DNA of 64,000 nucleotides from JAWXUC01 sp044432975 (GCA_044432975.1 JAWXUC010000005.1:62001-126000), one strand, 5' to 3'; counted from the first letter of the stretch, positions 40,105 through 50,115 are shown. Made by a program: numbers and translations. The notes: generated by a model from the sequence alone, not told the origin.

Positions 40105-43100
40105 ATGCAAGAATCTTATGTTAGCAAAAGAAGAATGAGAAGAAACTTTGGTAGAATTGACGCAATTGTCGATATGCCAAATTTGATTGATATTCAAAAA
40201 GTATCTTATGATTGCTTTATTGGCAATTCAAATGAACCCTGCGACTTCGCTCTAGAAGACGTTTTTAATTCAATTTTCCCAATAGCAGATTATGCTGGAA
40301 ATGGTGAATTAGAATTTGTAAAATATGAATTAGAAGAACCAAAATACGACGTTGAAGAATGTATTAAACGTGATATGACATATCAAGCTGCTGTTAAAGC
40401 AACTTTGCGTTTAGTTGTTTGGGATATTGATGAAGCAACTGGTGCAAAATCTATCCGTGATATTAAAGAACAAGATGTTTATATGGGCGATTTACCATTA
40501 ATGACAGACAAAGGAACCTTTGTTTTCAATGGTACAGAACGTGTAGTTGTATCTCAAATGCACCGTTCTCCAGGCGTGTTCTTTGATCATGATGGTGGTA
40601 AAACAGTTGCTTCTGGTAAATATATCTTTGCTGCTCGTATTATTCCTTACCGTGGTTCTTGGTTAGACTTTGAGTTTGACGCAAAAGATATGGTTTATGC
40701 TCGTATCGATAGAAGAAGAAAATTACCTGTTACTTCAGTATTGTATTCCCTATACTCTAAAGAAACAGAAGAAAAAATTAAAAAATTAGCAGAAAAAGGT
40801 CAAGAAATTGCTTTAGAAGATATTAAAGGTATGGATAACGAAGAAATTCTTGCATATTTTTATGATGTTCAAACTTATACTGGTAGCAAAAAAACTTTCA
40901 AATTAAAATATGTTCCAGAACAATATTTTGGTGTTAAGTTAGAAAAAGATTTAATTAATGCAGAAACAGGCGAAGTTGCAGAAACTGCTGGCAAAAAATT
41001 AAATAAACGTTCTGCTCAAAAATTGGCAGATGCAGGTTTAGAATTTGTTGCTGTAGAAGTTCAAGATTTAATCGGTAAATTTGTTGCTAAAAATGTAATG
41101 TTAAAAGACGGCGCTCTTATTGCAGAAGCTGGTGAAGAAATTACAGAAGAATTGTTAGCAAAATTTAATGAAAACAAAATAAAAGAAATAGAAACATTGT
41201 TTATTGATTATATAAACAATGGTCCATATATCAGAAACACATTAATGGCAGACAAAAACTCTTGCCGTGAAGAAGCTTTGCTTGATATTTATCGCGTAAT
41301 GAGACCTGGTGAGCCTCCTTTGCTAGAAACAGCTCACAACTTATTCCATAATATGTTTTTTGATAATGAAAGATATGACTTATCAGCTGTTGGTCGTGTT
41401 AAAATGAACGCATCATTAAATATTTCTTTTGATGACGCTCCAGACACACAAAAAGTTTTAAGAAAAGATGATATCTTACAAATTGTAAAAAGAATGATAG
41501 ACTTAAAAGATGGCAAAGGTCAAGTAGATGATATTGATCACTTAGGCAACCGTCGTGTTCGTTCTGTTGGTGAATTGATGGAAAATCAATACAGAATGGG
41601 TCTTTTAAGAATGGAAAGAGCTATCAAAGAAAGAATGAATTCAGAAGTTTTAGCAAATGTAAAACCTCAAGACTTAATTAATGCAAAACCAATTGCAGCC
41701 GTTATTAGAGAATTCTTTGGTTCATCTCAATTATCACAATTTATGGATCAAAACAACCCATTATCAGAAGTAACACACAAAAGACGTTTATCAGCATTAG
41801 GACCTGGTGGTCTTTCAAGAGAACGTGCTGGCTTTGAAGTTCGTGACGTTCACTTCACACACTATGGTAGAATTTGTCCTATTGAAACTCCTGAAGGTCC
41901 AAACATTGGTTTGATTAATGCTTTGTCATCTTTTGCAAGAGTTAATAAATATGGCTTTATTGAATGCCCATACCGCAAGGTTATTGGAGGTAAAGTAACA
42001 GAAGAAGTTATTTATTTATCAGCAAATGAAGAAGGTAGATACATAATTGCGGAAGCAAATGCAACAGTTAATAAAGACGGTAGCTTTGCAGAAGATATGA
42101 TTGCTTGTCGTTGTCAAGGTGATTCAGAGTTCCATACTCCAGAAGAAATCAACTTCATCGACGTATCTCCAAAACAATTAGTATCAATTGCAACAGCATT
42201 AATTCCATTCTTAGAAAACGATGATGCGAACCGTGCATTGATGGGTGCAAACATGCAACGTCAAGGTGTTCCATTGTTAAAAGCAGAAGCTCCATTGGTT
42301 GGTACTGGTGCAGAAAAAGTTGTTGCTCAAGATAGTGGTGCTGTAGTATTAGCAAAATTTGATGGTGTTGTGTCTCAAGTAGATGCAAACAGAATTGTTG
42401 TAACATCTCAAAATGAAAAATCAGGTGATGTTGGTGTAGAAATTTATAATCTTCAAAAATATCGTCGTTCAAACCAAAGTACATGTATTAACCAAATTCC
42501 ATTGGTTAAAGTTGGCGATAAAGTAAAAGCTGGCGATGTAATGGCAGATGGTCCATGTACAGATATGGGTGAATTGGCATTAGGCAAAAACGTTCTTGTA
42601 GCATTTATGCCATGGAATGGTTATAACTACGAGGATTCAATTTTGTTATCAGAAAAAATCTCTCGTGAAGACGTTTTAACATCTCTTCACTTAGATGAAT
42701 TTGAGGTTATGGCTCGTGATACAAAATTAGGCCAAGAAGAAATTACTCGTGATATTCCAAACGTTGGTGAAGAATCTTTACGCAACTTGGATGAAGCTGG
42801 TATCGTTTATATCGGTGCTGAAGTTAAAGCTGGTGATATTTTAGTTGGTAAAGTTACACCAAAAGGTGAAAGCTTAGTTACTCCAGAAGAAAAATTACTT
42901 AGAGCAATCTTTGGTGAAAAAGCATCAGATGTTAGAGATACATCTTTAAGAGTTCAACCAGGAGTTGAAGGTATTGTTGTTGATGTTCATGTGTTCTCAA
43001 GACGCGGAATTGAAAAAGACGAGCGTTCACTTGCTATTGAACAAGATGAAATTAACCAATTAGCAAAAGACAGAGATGATGAAATTGCTATTGTTCGTTC

Positions 43101-44271
43101 TTCGTTTGAAGCAAAATTACAATCATTATTGGTTGGTCAAACAACTGTAGATGCTCCAAAAGAAATTGGCAAAAAAGTTAAAATAACAAAAGAGTTATTA
43201 GCCGCTTGTCCATCTTCACAATGGAAAAAAATTGTTGTTGCAGATGATAAAGTTCAACAATCTGCAGAATCTTTAATCAATGCTTTTGAAGCGCGTGTAG
43301 AAAAAGCAAAAGATCACTTTGAAAACAAAGTAGAAAAAATTCAACGTGGTGATGATTTATTACCAGGCGTGTTGAAAATGGTTAAAGTATTTATTGCCAC
43401 AAAACGTAAAACACAACCAGGTGATAAACTTGCTGGTCGTCATGGTAACAAAGGTGTGGTATCAAGAGTATTACCATTACAAGATATGCCATATACAGAA
43501 GACGGAACTCCAGTAGACATCGTGTTAAATCCACTTGGTGTGCCGTCTCGTATGAACGTTGGTCAAATTTTAGAAACTCACTTAGGTTGGGCTGCAAAAA
43601 CTTTGGGTAACCAATTAAACGAAATGTTAGCAGAATACCGCAAAGGTGAAAAAACTATTGAAGACTTAAATGGTTTCTTAAAAGATATTTATGGTCAAAA
43701 ACAATATGACAATGAAGTGTCTAAATTAAAAGAACCAGAATTAGTAGAAATGATTGGCAACTTAAAACGTGGTGTTCCAATGGCAACTCCAGTATTTGAT
43801 GGTGCAACAGGTGAAGACATTAATAGAATGTTAGATCTTGCAGGTCTACCAACATCTGGTCAAATTGACTTGTATGACGGCAGAACAGGTGATAAATTTG
43901 ACAGAAAAGTAACCGTTGGTGTTATTTATATGTTAAAACTTCACCACATCGTAGATGAAAAAATGCACGCACGTTCTGTAGGACCATACTCTTTAGTAAC
44001 ACAACAACCATTGGGTGGTAAAGCTCAATTTGGTGGTCAAAGATTTGGTGAGATGGAAGTTTGGGCATTACAAGCTTATGGTGCTGCTTATACACTTCAA
44101 GAAATGTTAACAGTTAAATCAGATGACGTTGCTGGTCGTACAAAATTGTATGAATCAATTATCAGAGGCGATGATGGTTTTGATGCTGGTATTCCAGAAT
44201 CATTTAACGTATTAACAAAAGAAATTAAATCATTGTGCTTAAACATTGAAATGTTAAGTCAAGAAGCATAA
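40105..44271 (+). CDS. rpoB: RNA polymerase beta subunit
   Basis: 1388 residues. The rifampicin region GSSQLSQFMDQNNPLSEVTHKRRLSALGPGG starts near residue 538, and GDKLAGRHGNKGVVS near residue 1106 carries catalytic-centre residues. In cluster II the motif RDVHPTHYGR reads RDVHFTHYGR, so Phe584 (codon 41854-41856) replaces the proline equivalent to E. coli Pro564. A segment around residues 230-340 (KIKKLAEKGQEIALEDIKG and onward) is the variable lineage insert. GGGAATAAAA precedes the ATG. rpoC follows after 17 bases. Confidence 0.97.
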   Translation: MQESYVSKRRMRRNFGRIDAIVDMPNLIDIQKVSYDCFIGNSNEPCDFALEDVFNSIFPIADYAGNGELEFVKYELEEPKYDVEECIKRDMTYQAAVKATLRLVVWDIDEATGAKSIRDIKEQDVYMGDLPLMTDKGTFVFNGTERVVVSQMHRSPGVFFDHDGGKTVASGKYIFAARIIPYRGSWLDFEFDAKDMVYARIDRRRKLPVTSVLYSLYSKETEEKIKKLAEKGQEIALEDIKGMDNEEILAYFYDVQTYTGSKKTFKLKYVPEQYFGVKLEKDLINAETGEVAETAGKKLNKRSAQKLADAGLEFVAVEVQDLIGKFVAKNVMLKDGALIAEAGEEITEELLAKFNENKIKEIETLFIDYINNGPYIRNTLMADKNSCREEALLDIYRVMRPGEPPLLETAHNLFHNMFFDNERYDLSAVGRVKMNASLNISFDDAPDTQKVLRKDDILQIVKRMIDLKDGKGQVDDIDHLGNRRVRSVGELMENQYRMGLLRMERAIKERMNSEVLANVKPQDLINAKPIAAVIREFFGSSQLSQFMDQNNPLSEVTHKRRLSALGPGGLSRERAGFEVRDVHFTHYGRICPIETPEGPNIGLINALSSFARVNKYGFIECPYRKVIGGKVTEEVIYLSANEEGRYIIAEANATVNKDGSFAEDMIACRCQGDSEFHTPEEINFIDVSPKQLVSIATALIPFLENDDANRALMGANMQRQGVPLLKAEAPLVGTGAEKVVAQDSGAVVLAKFDGVVSQVDANRIVVTSQNEKSGDVGVEIYNLQKYRRSNQSTCINQIPLVKVGDKVKAGDVMADGPCTDMGELALGKNVLVAFMPWNGYNYEDSILLSEKISREDVLTSLHLDEFEVMARDTKLGQEEITRDIPNVGEESLRNLDEAGIVYIGAEVKAGDILVGKVTPKGESLVTPEEKLLRAIFGEKASDVRDTSLRVQPGVEGIVVDVHVFSRRGIEKDERSLAIEQDEINQLAKDRDDEIAIVRSSFEAKLQSLLVGQTTVDAPKEIGKKVKITKELLAACPSSQWKKIVVADDKVQQSAESLINAFEARVEKAKDHFENKVEKIQRGDDLLPGVLKMVKVFIATKRKTQPGDKLAGRHGNKGVVSRVLPLQDMPYTEDGTPVDIVLNPLGVPSRMNVGQILETHLGWAAKTLGNQLNEMLAEYRKGEKTIEDLNGFLKDIYGQKQYDNEVSKLKEPELVEMIGNLKRGVPMATPVFDGATGEDINRMLDLAGLPTSGQIDLYDGRTGDKFDRKVTVGVIYMLKLHHIVDEKMHARSVGPYSLVTQQPLGGKAQFGGQRFGEMEVWALQAYGAAYTLQEMLTVKSDDVAGRTKLYESIIRGDDGFDAGIPESFNVLTKEIKSLCLNIEMLSQEA

Positions 44272-44288
44272 GAAGGGGATAATATAAT

Positions 44289-47200
44289 ATGAATGACATT
44301 GTAAAACTATTTCAACCAGCAGACGCAAGTAGCTTTGAAAATTTAAAGATTTCTATAGCATCTCCAGATGTTATGCGTTCTTGGTCTTATGGTGAAGTAA
44401 AAAAACCAGAAACAATCAACTATAGAACATTCAAACCAGAAAAAGATGGTTTGTTCTGTGCAAAGATTTTTGGTCCTACAAAAGACTATGAATGTTTGTG
44501 TGGAAAATACAAAAGAATGAAATTCCGTGGTATTGTCTGCGAAAAATGTGGTGTTGAAGTAACATTATCAAAAGTAAGACGTGAAAGAATGGGCCATATT
44601 GAATTGGCTGCTCCAGTAGCTCACATTTGGTTCTTAAAATCTTTACCATCTCGTATTTCAATGTTAACAGACATCGGAATGAAGTCTTTAGAAAAAGTTT
44701 TGTATTTTGAAAATTATATCGTGATTGAACCAGGTTTAACACCATTAGGTTTGCATGAATTATTGTCAGAAGAACAATATCAAGAAGCTGTAGATGAATA
44801 CGGTGAAGATAGTTTTAGAGCAGGCATTGGTGCTGAAGCTCTTAAAGAAATCTTAGCTGCTATTGATTTAGATACAGAAGCTAAAATGATTAGAGCAGAA
44901 CTTGATGACAAAACAACAGAATCAAAACGTAAAAAATTAGTGAAACGTTTAAAAATTCTAGAAGCATTTTTAGAATCAAACACAAAACCAGAATGGATGG
45001 TATTAGAAGTATTGCCAGTAATTCCACCAGAGTTACGTCCATTAGTTCCACTTGATGGTGGTCGTTTTGCAACTTCTGATTTAAATGATTTATATCGTCG
45101 TGTTATTAACAGAAACAATCGTTTGAAAAGATTGTTAGAATTACATGCTCCAGATATTATCATCAGAAATGAAAAACGTATGCTTCAAGAAGCTGTAGAC
45201 GCATTGTTTGATAACGGTCGTCGTGCAAGAGCAATTACAGGTACAAACAAACGTCCATTAAAATCTTTATCAGATATGTTAAAAGGTAAGCAAGGTCGTT
45301 TCCGTCTTAACTTGTTAGGTAAACGTGTTGACTATTCTGGTCGTTCTGTTATTACCGTTGGTCCAGAATTGTACTTACATCAATGTGGTCTTCCAAAGAA
45401 AATGGCTCTAGAATTGTTCAAACCATTTGTATATGCAAGATTAGAAGCAAAAGGTTTTGCTACAACAATCAAAGCAGCTAAAAAAATGGTAGAAAAAGAA
45501 AGACCAGAAGTTTGGGATTGCTTAGAAGAAGTTATTAGAGAACACCCAGTGTTATTAAACCGTGCGCCAACATTGCACCGTTTGGGTATTCAAGCATTTG
45601 AACCAATTTTGGTAGAAGGTAAAGCTATTCAACTTCACCCATTAGTATGTTCTGCATTCAACGCCGACTTCGATGGTGACCAAATGGCTGTTCACGTTCC
45701 ACTTTCTGTAGAAGCTCAATTAGAAGCTCGTGTATTGATGATGTCAACAAATAACATCTTGTCTCCATCATCAGGAAAACCAATTATTGTTCCTTCTCAA
45801 GATATGATTTTGGGTATTTATTACTTATCTTATGAGGCTGAAGGCGTTATGGGTGAAGGCATGGCTTTCTCAAACATAAACGAAGTAGAACACGCTTTGC
45901 ATGAAAAAGTTGTAGACTTACACGCAAAAGTAAAATGTCGTTTAGAGCACATTGCAGATGATGGTGAGTTAGTAACATCTGTTGTAGAAGCAACTCCTGG
46001 TCGTATTTTATTATCAGAAGTGTTGCCAAAACATAAAGATGTTCCATTCTCTTTGGTAAACAGACTTATCAGAAAGAAAGAAGTTTCAGACATTATTGAT
46101 ATTATCTACCGTCATTGTGGCCAAAAAGAAACTGTTTTATTCGCAGACAAAATCATGGGCTTAGGCTTCAAAAATGCTTGTAAAGCTGGTATTTCATTTG
46201 GTAAAGATGACTTGATTATTCCAGATACAAAAGCTGGTAAAATTGAAAGAACAGAAGCTCAAGTAAAAGAGTATGAAGAACAATATCAAAATGGTTTAAT
46301 TACCAAAGGTGAGAAGTACAATAAAGTTGTGGATACTTGGGCAGCTTGTACAGATGAAATTGCTGACGATATGATGAAAAATATTTCAAGAACAGAAAAT
46401 GGTCATATCAACTCAGTATATATGATGGCTCACTCAGGTGCCCGTGGTTCTGCAGCTCAAATGCGTCAGTTGGCTGGTATGCGTGGTTTGATGGCAAAAC
46501 CAAGTGGTGAAATTATTGAGCAACCAATTATTTCAAACTTTAAAGAAGGTTTGAAAGTGTTAGAATACTTTAACTCAACCCACGGTGCTCGTAAAGGTTT
46601 GGCTGATACAGCGTTAAAAACTGCAAACTCAGGTTACTTAACACGTCGTTTGGTAGACGTTGCTCAAGATGCTGTTATTGTTGAACCAGATTGTTGCACA
46701 GATAGAGGAATTGTTGTACGTCAAGTTGTTGACGGTGGTAACGTTATTGCTTCTATTGGTGAAAGAATTTTGGGTAGAACATTAGCAGATGATATTCTTA
46801 ATCCAGAAACAGGTGAATTAATTTGTGCTAAAGGCAAGTTGGTTGATGAAGTTGATGTAGAAAGAGTAGAAGCCGCTGGCGTAGAACAAGCAAAAATCCG
46901 TAGTGTATTGACTTGTGATACTAAAAACGGCGTATGCGCAAAATGTTATGGTCGTGATTTGGCTAGAGGTACAGCAGTTAATATTGGTGAAGCAGTTGGT
47001 GTTATTGCAGCACAATCAATTGGTGAGCCAGGAACACAGTTAACCATGAGAACATTCCACATTGGTGGTGCCGCACAAAAAGGTGCAGAGCAAGCTAGTG
47101 TAGAAGTTTCTTTTGCAGGTATCATGAAGTTAGAAAATGAATACTTAGTTACCAATTCAGAAGGTGCTGGTATTGTATTGTCTCGTAACTGTGATATTGT

Positions 47201-48413
47201 TATTGTGGATGACAAAGACAGAGAAAAATCTCGTCATCGTATTCCTTACGGTACAAAACTTTTAGCAAAATCTGGTGATAAAGTTAAAAAAGGTCAAAAA
47301 GTTGCTGAGTGGGATCCATTTACAGTTCCAGTGATTTCTGAAAAAGCTGGTAAAGTAGAATTGATAGATATCATTAACAACTTAACAGTTAAAGAAACAA
47401 CAGATGAAGTTACAGGTGTTAGCTCAAAAGTTGTTATTGACTGGAGAAGTTCTTCAGCATCAGCTGGCTTAAAACCAAGTATTGCCTTAACAGATAGCAA
47501 AGGAAAACCTGTTAAAGATAAAAATGGTAAAGAAGTTAGATATTATATGTCTGTAGATGCAATTCTTTCTGTTGATAACGGTAGTGATGTTGAAGTTGGT
47601 GATGTTATTGCCAGAATTCCTCGTGAATCTTCAAAAACAAAAGATATTACAGGTGGTCTTCCAAGGGTTGCTGAGTTGTTTGAAGCTCGTCGTCCAAAAG
47701 ATCAAGCAATAATTTCTGATATTGATGGTTATGTTGAATTTGGTTCTGATTACAAATCAAAACAACGTTTAAGTGTTGTTCCAACAACAGGCGAACCAGT
47801 TGAATATTTGGTACCAAAAGGCAAGCACGTTATTGTTCAAGATGGTGATGTGGTTAAAGTTGGCGATGTATTAGTAGAAGGTACAGTTGCTCCACATGAT
47901 ATCTTAAGAATCTTAGGTGTTGAAGCTTTGGCTGAATATTTGGTTAAAGAAGTTCAAGATGTATATCGTCTTCAAGGTGTGAAAATTAATGATAAACACA
48001 TTGAGGTTATTGTTTCTCAAATGTTAAGAAAAGTTGAAGTAACAAGCCCAGGGGCAACAACATTCTTAACAGGTGAAAATGTTGATAGAGATGATTTTGA
48101 AGCAGAAAATGCAAAAGTAATCGGCATGGGCTTAACTCCTGCCACAGCAGATGATATCTTGTTGGGTATTACAAAAGCAAGCTTACAAACAAAATCATTT
48201 ATCTCAGCGGCTTCATTCCAAGAGACAACAAGAGTGTTAACAGAAGCAGCAGTTTCTGGTAAGATTGACAGCTTGAATGGCTTGAAAGAAAACGTTATTG
48301 TTGGTAGATTAATCCCAGCTGGTACAGGTGCGGTATTAAGAGACTTGAAAAAAGTTGCAGCTAGCAATGATAAAGAAATCTTAGCCCTAAAAGAAGAAAA
48401 TAAAGAGCAATAG
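44289..48413 (+). CDS. rpoC: RNA polymerase beta' subunit
   Basis: 1374 residues. N-terminal zinc site CLCGKYKRMKFRGIVCEKCGVEV, active-site NADFDGDQMAVH near residue 458, second zinc site with CDTKNGVCAKCYGRD, and the trigger-loop segment ending MRTFHIGGAA. GGGGAT lies ahead of the ATG. Palindromic repeats follow, and no rpsL-rpsG genes are downstream. Confidence 0.97.
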   Translation: MNDIVKLFQPADASSFENLKISIASPDVMRSWSYGEVKKPETINYRTFKPEKDGLFCAKIFGPTKDYECLCGKYKRMKFRGIVCEKCGVEVTLSKVRRERMGHIELAAPVAHIWFLKSLPSRISMLTDIGMKSLEKVLYFENYIVIEPGLTPLGLHELLSEEQYQEAVDEYGEDSFRAGIGAEALKEILAAIDLDTEAKMIRAELDDKTTESKRKKLVKRLKILEAFLESNTKPEWMVLEVLPVIPPELRPLVPLDGGRFATSDLNDLYRRVINRNNRLKRLLELHAPDIIIRNEKRMLQEAVDALFDNGRRARAITGTNKRPLKSLSDMLKGKQGRFRLNLLGKRVDYSGRSVITVGPELYLHQCGLPKKMALELFKPFVYARLEAKGFATTIKAAKKMVEKERPEVWDCLEEVIREHPVLLNRAPTLHRLGIQAFEPILVEGKAIQLHPLVCSAFNADFDGDQMAVHVPLSVEAQLEARVLMMSTNNILSPSSGKPIIVPSQDMILGIYYLSYEAEGVMGEGMAFSNINEVEHALHEKVVDLHAKVKCRLEHIADDGELVTSVVEATPGRILLSEVLPKHKDVPFSLVNRLIRKKEVSDIIDIIYRHCGQKETVLFADKIMGLGFKNACKAGISFGKDDLIIPDTKAGKIERTEAQVKEYEEQYQNGLITKGEKYNKVVDTWAACTDEIADDMMKNISRTENGHINSVYMMAHSGARGSAAQMRQLAGMRGLMAKPSGEIIEQPIISNFKEGLKVLEYFNSTHGARKGLADTALKTANSGYLTRRLVDVAQDAVIVEPDCCTDRGIVVRQVVDGGNVIASIGERILGRTLADDILNPETGELICAKGKLVDEVDVERVEAAGVEQAKIRSVLTCDTKNGVCAKCYGRDLARGTAVNIGEAVGVIAAQSIGEPGTQLTMRTFHIGGAAQKGAEQASVEVSFAGIMKLENEYLVTNSEGAGIVLSRNCDIVIVDDKDREKSRHRIPYGTKLLAKSGDKVKKGQKVAEWDPFTVPVISEKAGKVELIDIINNLTVKETTDEVTGVSSKVVIDWRSSSASAGLKPSIALTDSKGKPVKDKNGKEVRYYMSVDAILSVDNGSDVEVGDVIARIPRESSKTKDITGGLPRVAELFEARRPKDQAIISDIDGYVEFGSDYKSKQRLSVVPTTGEPVEYLVPKGKHVIVQDGDVVKVGDVLVEGTVAPHDILRILGVEALAEYLVKEVQDVYRLQGVKINDKHIEVIVSQMLRKVEVTSPGATTFLTGENVDRDDFEAENAKVIGMGLTPATADDILLGITKASLQTKSFISAASFQETTRVLTEAAVSGKIDSLNGLKENVIVGRLIPAGTGAVLRDLKKVAASNDKEILALKEENKEQ

Positions 48414-48416
48414 ATT

Positions 48417-48531
48417 TGTAGGGGACGATGCCCACATCGTCCCTCAAAAATAAGGCAAAATTGTAGGGGACGGTCTTGATCGTCCCTTTTATATAGCTAA
48501 TTTTCAGGGGCGGTCAAGACCGCCCCCTACA
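48417..48531. repeat. Three TGTAGGG-type palindromic repeats after rpoC
   Basis: Copies at 48417-48444 (same as 39916), 48462-48487 and, inverted, 48506-48531. Stems are ACGATG/CATCGT, ACGGTC/GATCGT and GGCGGTC/GACCGCC. They lie between rpoC and a convergent small gene and probably act as terminators. Confidence 0.8.
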
Positions 48532-48532
48532 T

Positions 48533-48697
48533 TTACTCACCATCAACCTTTGCCTTATAAGCCTTTGCCAATTGTTGAATTGTGCTTTTGAGGTAATATA
48601 AATTTTTCAACGCGTGCTTATACGTCATTTCAAAATTGCAATCATCTTTGGCTGTAATATTTTCCCACTTAAACTTTTCTTTTTTATTTTCACTCAT
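48533..48697 (-). CDS. Small FKWENI-motif protein, copy B (54 aa)
   Basis: Translation on the minus strand begins MSENKKEKFKWENITAKDD and continues CNFEMTYKHALKNLYYLKST, ending QQLAKAYKAKVDGE. It is clearly paralogous to 2449-2610. AAAGGAG precedes the ATG. No signal peptide, no membrane segment, one cysteine. Conserved positions cluster in the KFKWENI and C-FEMTY segments and the C-terminal helix. Function unknown; the shared leader suggests common control. Confidence 0.72.
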   Translation of the reverse strand: MSENKKEKFKWENITAKDDCNFEMTYKHALKNLYYLKSTIQQLAKAYKAKVDGE

Positions 48698-48715
48698 TTA
48701 TATAGCTCCTTTTAA

Positions 48716-48875
48716 ATTAAACAAAACCGCCATTAAAAATGACGGTGGAGCTAATTAACTGTCATAGCACAGTCGCGATTATTCGCACCAAAGGTCTTAT
48801 TTCTCGCACTCCACCAAAATGATGGATTGCTATGTTGATGTTAATTAGACACCATTCTCAATCTATTGAGAACAG
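48716..48875 (-). promoter_or_regulatory. Structured leader RNA, copy B, with terminator
   Basis: On the minus strand: hairpin TTCTCAA/TTGAGAA, P1 CTAATTAAC with GTTAATTAG (plus-strand 48840-48848 and 48751-48759), P2 CATAGCA/TGCTATG (48828-48834 and 48763-48769), hairpin TCCATC/GGTGGA, and ACC-TTT-GGT between the conserved blocks AATAAG and CGAATAA. GGTGGAG and CTCCACC are kept as in copy A. It ends in CCGTCAT/ATGGCGG with TTTTGTTT (48718-48745), then the Shine-Dalgarno sequence. Confidence 0.75.
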
Positions 48876-48879
48876 TTGC

Positions 48880-48907
48880 ATTATAAAACCTCAAATTTAT
48901 TTTGCAA
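48880..48907 (-). promoter_or_regulatory. Sigma-70-type promoter for module B
   Basis: Minus-strand -35 TTGCAA (48902-48907), 16-base spacer, -10 TATAAT (48880-48885); identical boxes and spacing to module A. Confidence 0.75.
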
Positions 48908-48950
48908 ATAAAAAAGAATTAGGTTATAAAAAGAGAAAAGGAAAAATAAA

Positions 48951-49145
48951 ATGCAACAACAAATAATAAACATAGAAATTGCAATTACAAATATGCAAAA
49001 TATGTTGGATGATTTAAATGATGTGGTTATAACTCAAGGAAAAGAAATCTCCGCATTAAAACTAGAAAACAAACGCTTGGCAGAGCTAATTAATCAAAGC
49101 AATATAAAATCTCCAGAAGAAGAAACTCCGCCTCCGCATTATTAA
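48951..49145 (+). CDS. slyX: SlyX family protein
   Basis: 64 residues: an N-terminal coiled-coil (LDDLNDVVITQGKEISALKLENKRLAELI) and the hallmark C-terminal PPPHY. Function of SlyX is not established. AAAGGAAAAATAAA precedes the ATG. Its last codons overlap the convergent iminopeptidase gene. Confidence 0.92.
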   Translation: MQQQIINIEIAITNMQNMLDDLNDVVITQGKEISALKLENKRLAELINQSNIKSPEEETPPPHY

Positions 49146-50041
49146 GCTAAAAATTCTTTAATTTCTTTTTTCAAAGTTTTATTAAGTATTTTGCTACCAT
49201 GCCCATAGTCAGGAACAATCACTAACTTAGAGTTATTTAATGCTTTTGATAATTCATAAGCTTGAATAATAGGGCAACATAAGTCTAAACGATTATGAAC
49301 AATAAGGGTAGGGATATTTTTAATTGTTTTTGCGTTTTTTAATATTTGGTTTTCTTTAATAAAAAAATTGTTTGTTGTATAATGCAAAAAGATTCTTGCT
49401 GATTGCAGAGATACAAATTCTTGAATTTTAAGTTCAGGCTCTAAAGAACCCAAGATAAATTCATAACCGTTATAATATTTAAGAGCAATATTTTGTTTGT
49501 TTTCATCATTAGAGATAATCATTTTATAAAAATCTTTATTGCTTTTTCCTTTTAATTTTATTTCTTCAATAAATTCAGGATAAAATATTTTACTATCTTC
49601 TTCTTCCCATTTTAAATCTTCTTTTCTTGCTAAAAATACAGATCTTAGGATGATTTTTTTTACTTTATCAGGATTCTTTTCTGCAAAAAGAAGACTAATT
49701 GTTGTTCCCCAAGAAGAGCCAAATAAAGTTATTTTTCTGTTGATATTTAAGTGTTTTAGCAATCTTTCCATATCAGATAAAATTTGTTTTGTTGTGTTGT
49801 CTTTTAATAAATCAACATATTTAGATTTTCCACAACCTCGTTGATCAAATAAGATAATTCTATGTTTTTTTAAGTTGAAATATTTATGATTAGAGGGGTT
49901 AGAAAAATATCCAGGCCCCCCATGAGATATTAAGACAGGTTCTCCATTTTTATTGCCAAATTCCATAAAATAAACTTCATGACCGTTTTCTTTTGGTAAA
50001 TATCCTTCATTGAAAGGCTTGGTTTTAAAAAAATTAAACAT
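49142..50041 (-). CDS. pip: Proline iminopeptidase-like alpha/beta hydrolase
   Basis: 299 residues. Oxyanion motif HGGPG near the N-terminus, DQRGCGKS, nucleophile elbow GSSWG, late acid in NRLDLCCP and catalytic His in DYGHG. This is the S33 prolyl aminopeptidase pattern. ATG 50041 has AGGAGATCTCC upstream; a longer frame to 50101 lacks a site. No signal peptide. Confidence 0.88.
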   Translation of the reverse strand: MFNFFKTKPFNEGYLPKENGHEVYFMEFGNKNGEPVLISHGGPGYFSNPSNHKYFNLKKHRIILFDQRGCGKSKYVDLLKDNTTKQILSDMERLLKHLNINRKITLFGSSWGTTISLLFAEKNPDKVKKIILRSVFLARKEDLKWEEEDSKIFYPEFIEEIKLKGKSNKDFYKMIISNDENKQNIALKYYNGYEFILGSLEPELKIQEFVSLQSARIFLHYTTNNFFIKENQILKNAKTIKNIPTLIVHNRLDLCCPIIQAYELSKALNNSKLVIVPDYGHGSKILNKTLKKEIKEFLA

Positions 50042-50115
50042 TGGAGATCTCCTTTTTTTGTTATTAAAATTATCTTTAGCATAGACATAAAAAAAACTCA
50101 ATATATAATATAATT

